This document shows positions 5,577-7,386 of a stretch of 7,386 nucleotides of DNA, one piece after another. Below the pieces are notes generated by a model. The model was not told where the DNA came from. It made no database searches and was given only the letters and a program-made list of their open reading frames with translations. Each line of letters begins with the position of its first letter. Within the stretch, counting starts at the first letter, position 1. The position numbers and the translations under genes were made by a program. The DNA comes from an uncultured Litorilinea sp. (lineage in GTDB: Bacteria > Chloroflexota > Anaerolineae > Caldilineales > Caldilineaceae), in NCBI GenBank assembly GCA_946885925.1, contig CAMPHP010000132.1, positions 1 to 7,386 of the forward strand. The letters are read 5' to 3'.

Positions 5577-7386
5577 CTAACTTACTAAAGTTTCTACAGG
5601 CTGCAAAGCACTGAGGCCAGATGTGCTCTCTTGGCTACCCGCATTGTTCGCAGCAGACAGCGCGTGTTTTGCCTCATAATACTCTGGTACGAGGGTGTAA
5701 AGATATTGCAGTAGAGATAAAGGTTCCTCATGATTCGCAACACGCTCTAGGGCAGCTACTGTGCTATGTAGGTGATCGGGGACAAAGCGCCCTGCATCTG
5801 CCGCAATCCGAATTTTGGGGTGAGCCGTGGTGTGATAGCTCTCACCAGCCAAGAAGAGTTCTTCATAGAGCTTTTCACCAGGACGCAGACCTGAATAGAC
5901 AATATCAATATCTCGCTCTACCTCTAGCCCAGACAAGCGAATTAAGTCCGTGGCAAGGTCCACAATGCGCACAGGTTCGCCCATATCGAGCATAAAGACC
6001 TCTCCTCCTTGGCCCAAGGTAGCAGCTTGGAGCATAAGCTGTACAGCCTCCGGGATGGTCATAAAGAAGCGCCGCACTTCCGGGTGGGTGATGGTGATTG
6101 GCCCGCCCATTGCGATCTGACGCTTGAAAGTGAGTACAACACTGCCCCGGCTGCCCAGGACATTGCCAAACCGCACAGTCACATAAGCCTTGCCTGTACG
6201 GCGGGCTGCGTCCAACACCAACAATTCGGCGGCACGCTTGCTTGCCCCCATGACATTGGTTGGGTTCACCGCCTTATCGGTGGAGACCATCACGAAGTGA
6301 CGTACCTCGGTTGCTTGTGCAGCGCGCAAGACATTGCGTGTCCCCAAGATATTGTTGGTCACAGCCTCGCCAGGGTTCGCCTCCATCAGCGGGACATGCT
6401 TATGCGCTGCGGCATGAAAGACGACTTCGGGTTGATAGTGCCGAAAAAGCGATAGAATCCGGTCGGCCATGCGGATGTCGGCAATGCAGGTCGAGAGCTT
6501 GGTACTGCCATCGCTGCTCCGCTGCAATTCCTGCTCGATTTCAAAGACCGAGTTTTCACCATGCCCCAAGATGATCAACTCGGCGGGATGGCAGCGCAGA
6601 ATTTGGCGGCAGAGTTCGCTGCCAATCGAGCCACCACCTCCCGTCACCAACACACGCTTACCACGCAGCAATTTATGCACACCCGCGGTATCCGTGACAA
6701 TCGGTTCACGGCGCAGCAAATCGTCAATCTCCACCGGGCGCAGTTGGTTAAAGCTGCTTGTCCCTCCCACCATTGCCTGAAGACTGGGCACCATGCGCGG
6801 GCGGATATTGACTTCCTCACAGATCTGTACGACACGGCGAATTTCTTTGCCGGGGGCGGTCGGCATGGCGATGATGATCTGGCGCACCCCATGTTGCCGT
6901 ACCAAGTCGGGGATCATGTGCCGCCCACCCAATACCGGCACGCCCAATAAGACGCTTTGATGCTTGGTGGGATCATCGTCTATGAACCCAATCACATCAA
7001 TACCCAAATGGTCACTGTGCTGGATCTCGCGCAAAATCATCGCGCCTGCATCGCCTGCACCGATAATGAGTGTGCTCTCGCGTGGAGTTTTCACCGTAAA
7101 TTGGCGTGCACGGACTCGCCTTTCCAAGATGCGCAGCCCCATACGTGAGGCCGCCAACAACATGACACTACAAAGTGCCTCTAGCAACCAGATCGAGCGC
7201 GATGGAACATAGGGCAAGCCCAACAGTGACAGCAGGCCAAAGTTGATGAGACCAATGAAAATTGGCGCGGTAGCCCCGGCATAGAGAATGCTACGCAGTT
7301 CGACGGTGCTGGCATAGCGCCAGAGCCGGTTATAAAGCTGGAAATAATAGTAGAGGGGAAGGCGTACGGCGGGTGCAATCATCAAG
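5577..7386 (-). CDS. Membrane-bound nucleotide-sugar 4,6-dehydratase, CapD/WbpM/PglF type (N-terminus beyond window)
   Basis: The frame is open to the right edge. The 602 codons seen begin inside the N-terminal membrane region, and the family usually has roughly 40-60 more residues with further helices, so the start lies outside. Visible parts in order (residue 1 = codon 7383-7385): 'LWRYAS' (21-26), which ends the early membrane segment in this family; further helices at about 35-80; a first Rossmann domain with 'LIIGAGDAG' (106-114); and a second, SDR-type domain with 'TGGGGSIGSE' (248-257) and 'HAAAHKHVPLMEANP' (324-338). The catalytic stretch is 'STDKAVNPTNVMGASK' (368-383), with Thr369, Asp370, Lys371, Met379 and Lys383. 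Met replaces the usual SDR tyrosine, as in WbpM, FlaA1 and PglF. 'GLRPGEKLYEEL' (499-510) closes the domain. The expected reaction is NAD-dependent conversion of UDP-GlcNAc to the 4-keto-6-deoxy sugar, the first step to bacillosamine, QuiNAc or FucNAc. The exact substrate is not provable. It stops with TAG just before the Wzy_C gene. Confidence 0.92.
   Translation of the reverse strand, partial: LMIAPAVRLPLYYYFQLYNRLWRYASTVELRSILYAGATAPIFIGLINFGLLSLLGLPYVPSRSIWLLEALCSVMLLAASRMGLRILERRVRARQFTVKTPRESTLIIGAGDAGAMILREIQHSDHLGIDVIGFIDDDPTKHQSVLLGVPVLGGRHMIPDLVRQHGVRQIIIAMPTAPGKEIRRVVQICEEVNIRPRMVPSLQAMVGGTSSFNQLRPVEIDDLLRREPIVTDTAGVHKLLRGKRVLVTGGGGSIGSELCRQILRCHPAELIILGHGENSVFEIEQELQRSSDGSTKLSTCIADIRMADRILSLFRHYQPEVVFHAAAHKHVPLMEANPGEAVTNNILGTRNVLRAAQATEVRHFVMVSTDKAVNPTNVMGASKRAAELLVLDAARRTGKAYVTVRFGNVLGSRGSVVLTFKRQIAMGGPITITHPEVRRFFMTIPEAVQLMLQAATLGQGGEVFMLDMGEPVRIVDLATDLIRLSGLEVERDIDIVYSGLRPGEKLYEELFLAGESYHTTAHPKIRIAADAGRFVPDHLHSTVAALERVANHEEPLSLLQYLYTLVPEYYEAKHALSAANNAGSQESTSGLSALQPVETLVS

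Noticed and set aside
6009..6455. 148-codon plus-strand open frame, and similar frames at 5621-5995 and 6561-6950
   Set aside because: His/Gln-rich antisense shadows of the dehydratase gene, whose motifs run through the same DNA.
1..7386. Mobile element, CRISPR, tRNA, rRNA or defence system
   Set aside because: No transposase, integrase, terminal inverted repeats, regularly spaced repeats, cloverleaf or defence-type domains were seen.

Overview
The window looks like part of a cell-envelope or exopolysaccharide locus from a Chloroflexota-type bacterium, perhaps Caldilineae or Anaerolineae. That assignment is by resemblance only. It rests on three things: a DUF4012 membrane-anchored protein next to a clan GH-A-like lipoprotein, a secreted protein ending in a 'FLPLI' motif, and a leucine/alanine-rich, moderately GC-rich coding style. 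No rRNA or other marker gene is present to confirm it.

Layout from left to right. (1) 1-361, minus strand: the N-terminal 120 codons of a CPBP-family (CAAX protease/bacteriocin-processing type) membrane protein that runs off the left edge. (2) 362-707: a divergent intergenic region with a hairpin, imperfect direct repeats and weak promoter candidates for both directions. (3) 708-2573 (functional reading probably to 2631), plus strand: a DUF4012 protein whose last ~27 codons appear to have been pushed into another frame by a one-base insertion near 2547. (4) 2697-4247, plus strand: a lipoprotein with a glycosidase-like (beta/alpha) barrel that keeps both candidate catalytic glutamates, followed by an Ig-like tail. 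(5) 4206-5552, minus strand: an O-antigen ligase/polymerase-like (Wzy_C) multispanning protein, overlapping the preceding gene tail-to-tail by 42 bp. (6) 5577-7386, minus strand: a membrane-bound CapD/WbpM/PglF-type nucleotide-sugar 4,6-dehydratase, lacking only its N-terminus because it crosses the right edge.

How they may work together (inference): the dehydratase makes a deoxy-amino sugar nucleotide for a surface glycan. The Wzy_C protein, co-transcribed with it, polymerises or transfers the lipid-linked glycan outside the membrane. The opposing DUF4012 and GH-like lipoprotein genes form a second small operon of extracytoplasmic proteins that could anchor, trim or organise that glycan. I see no mobile element, CRISPR array, tRNA, rRNA or defence system. 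The least ordinary points are the DUF4012 frameshift, the terminator-less convergent overlap, and the structured divergent intergenic region.
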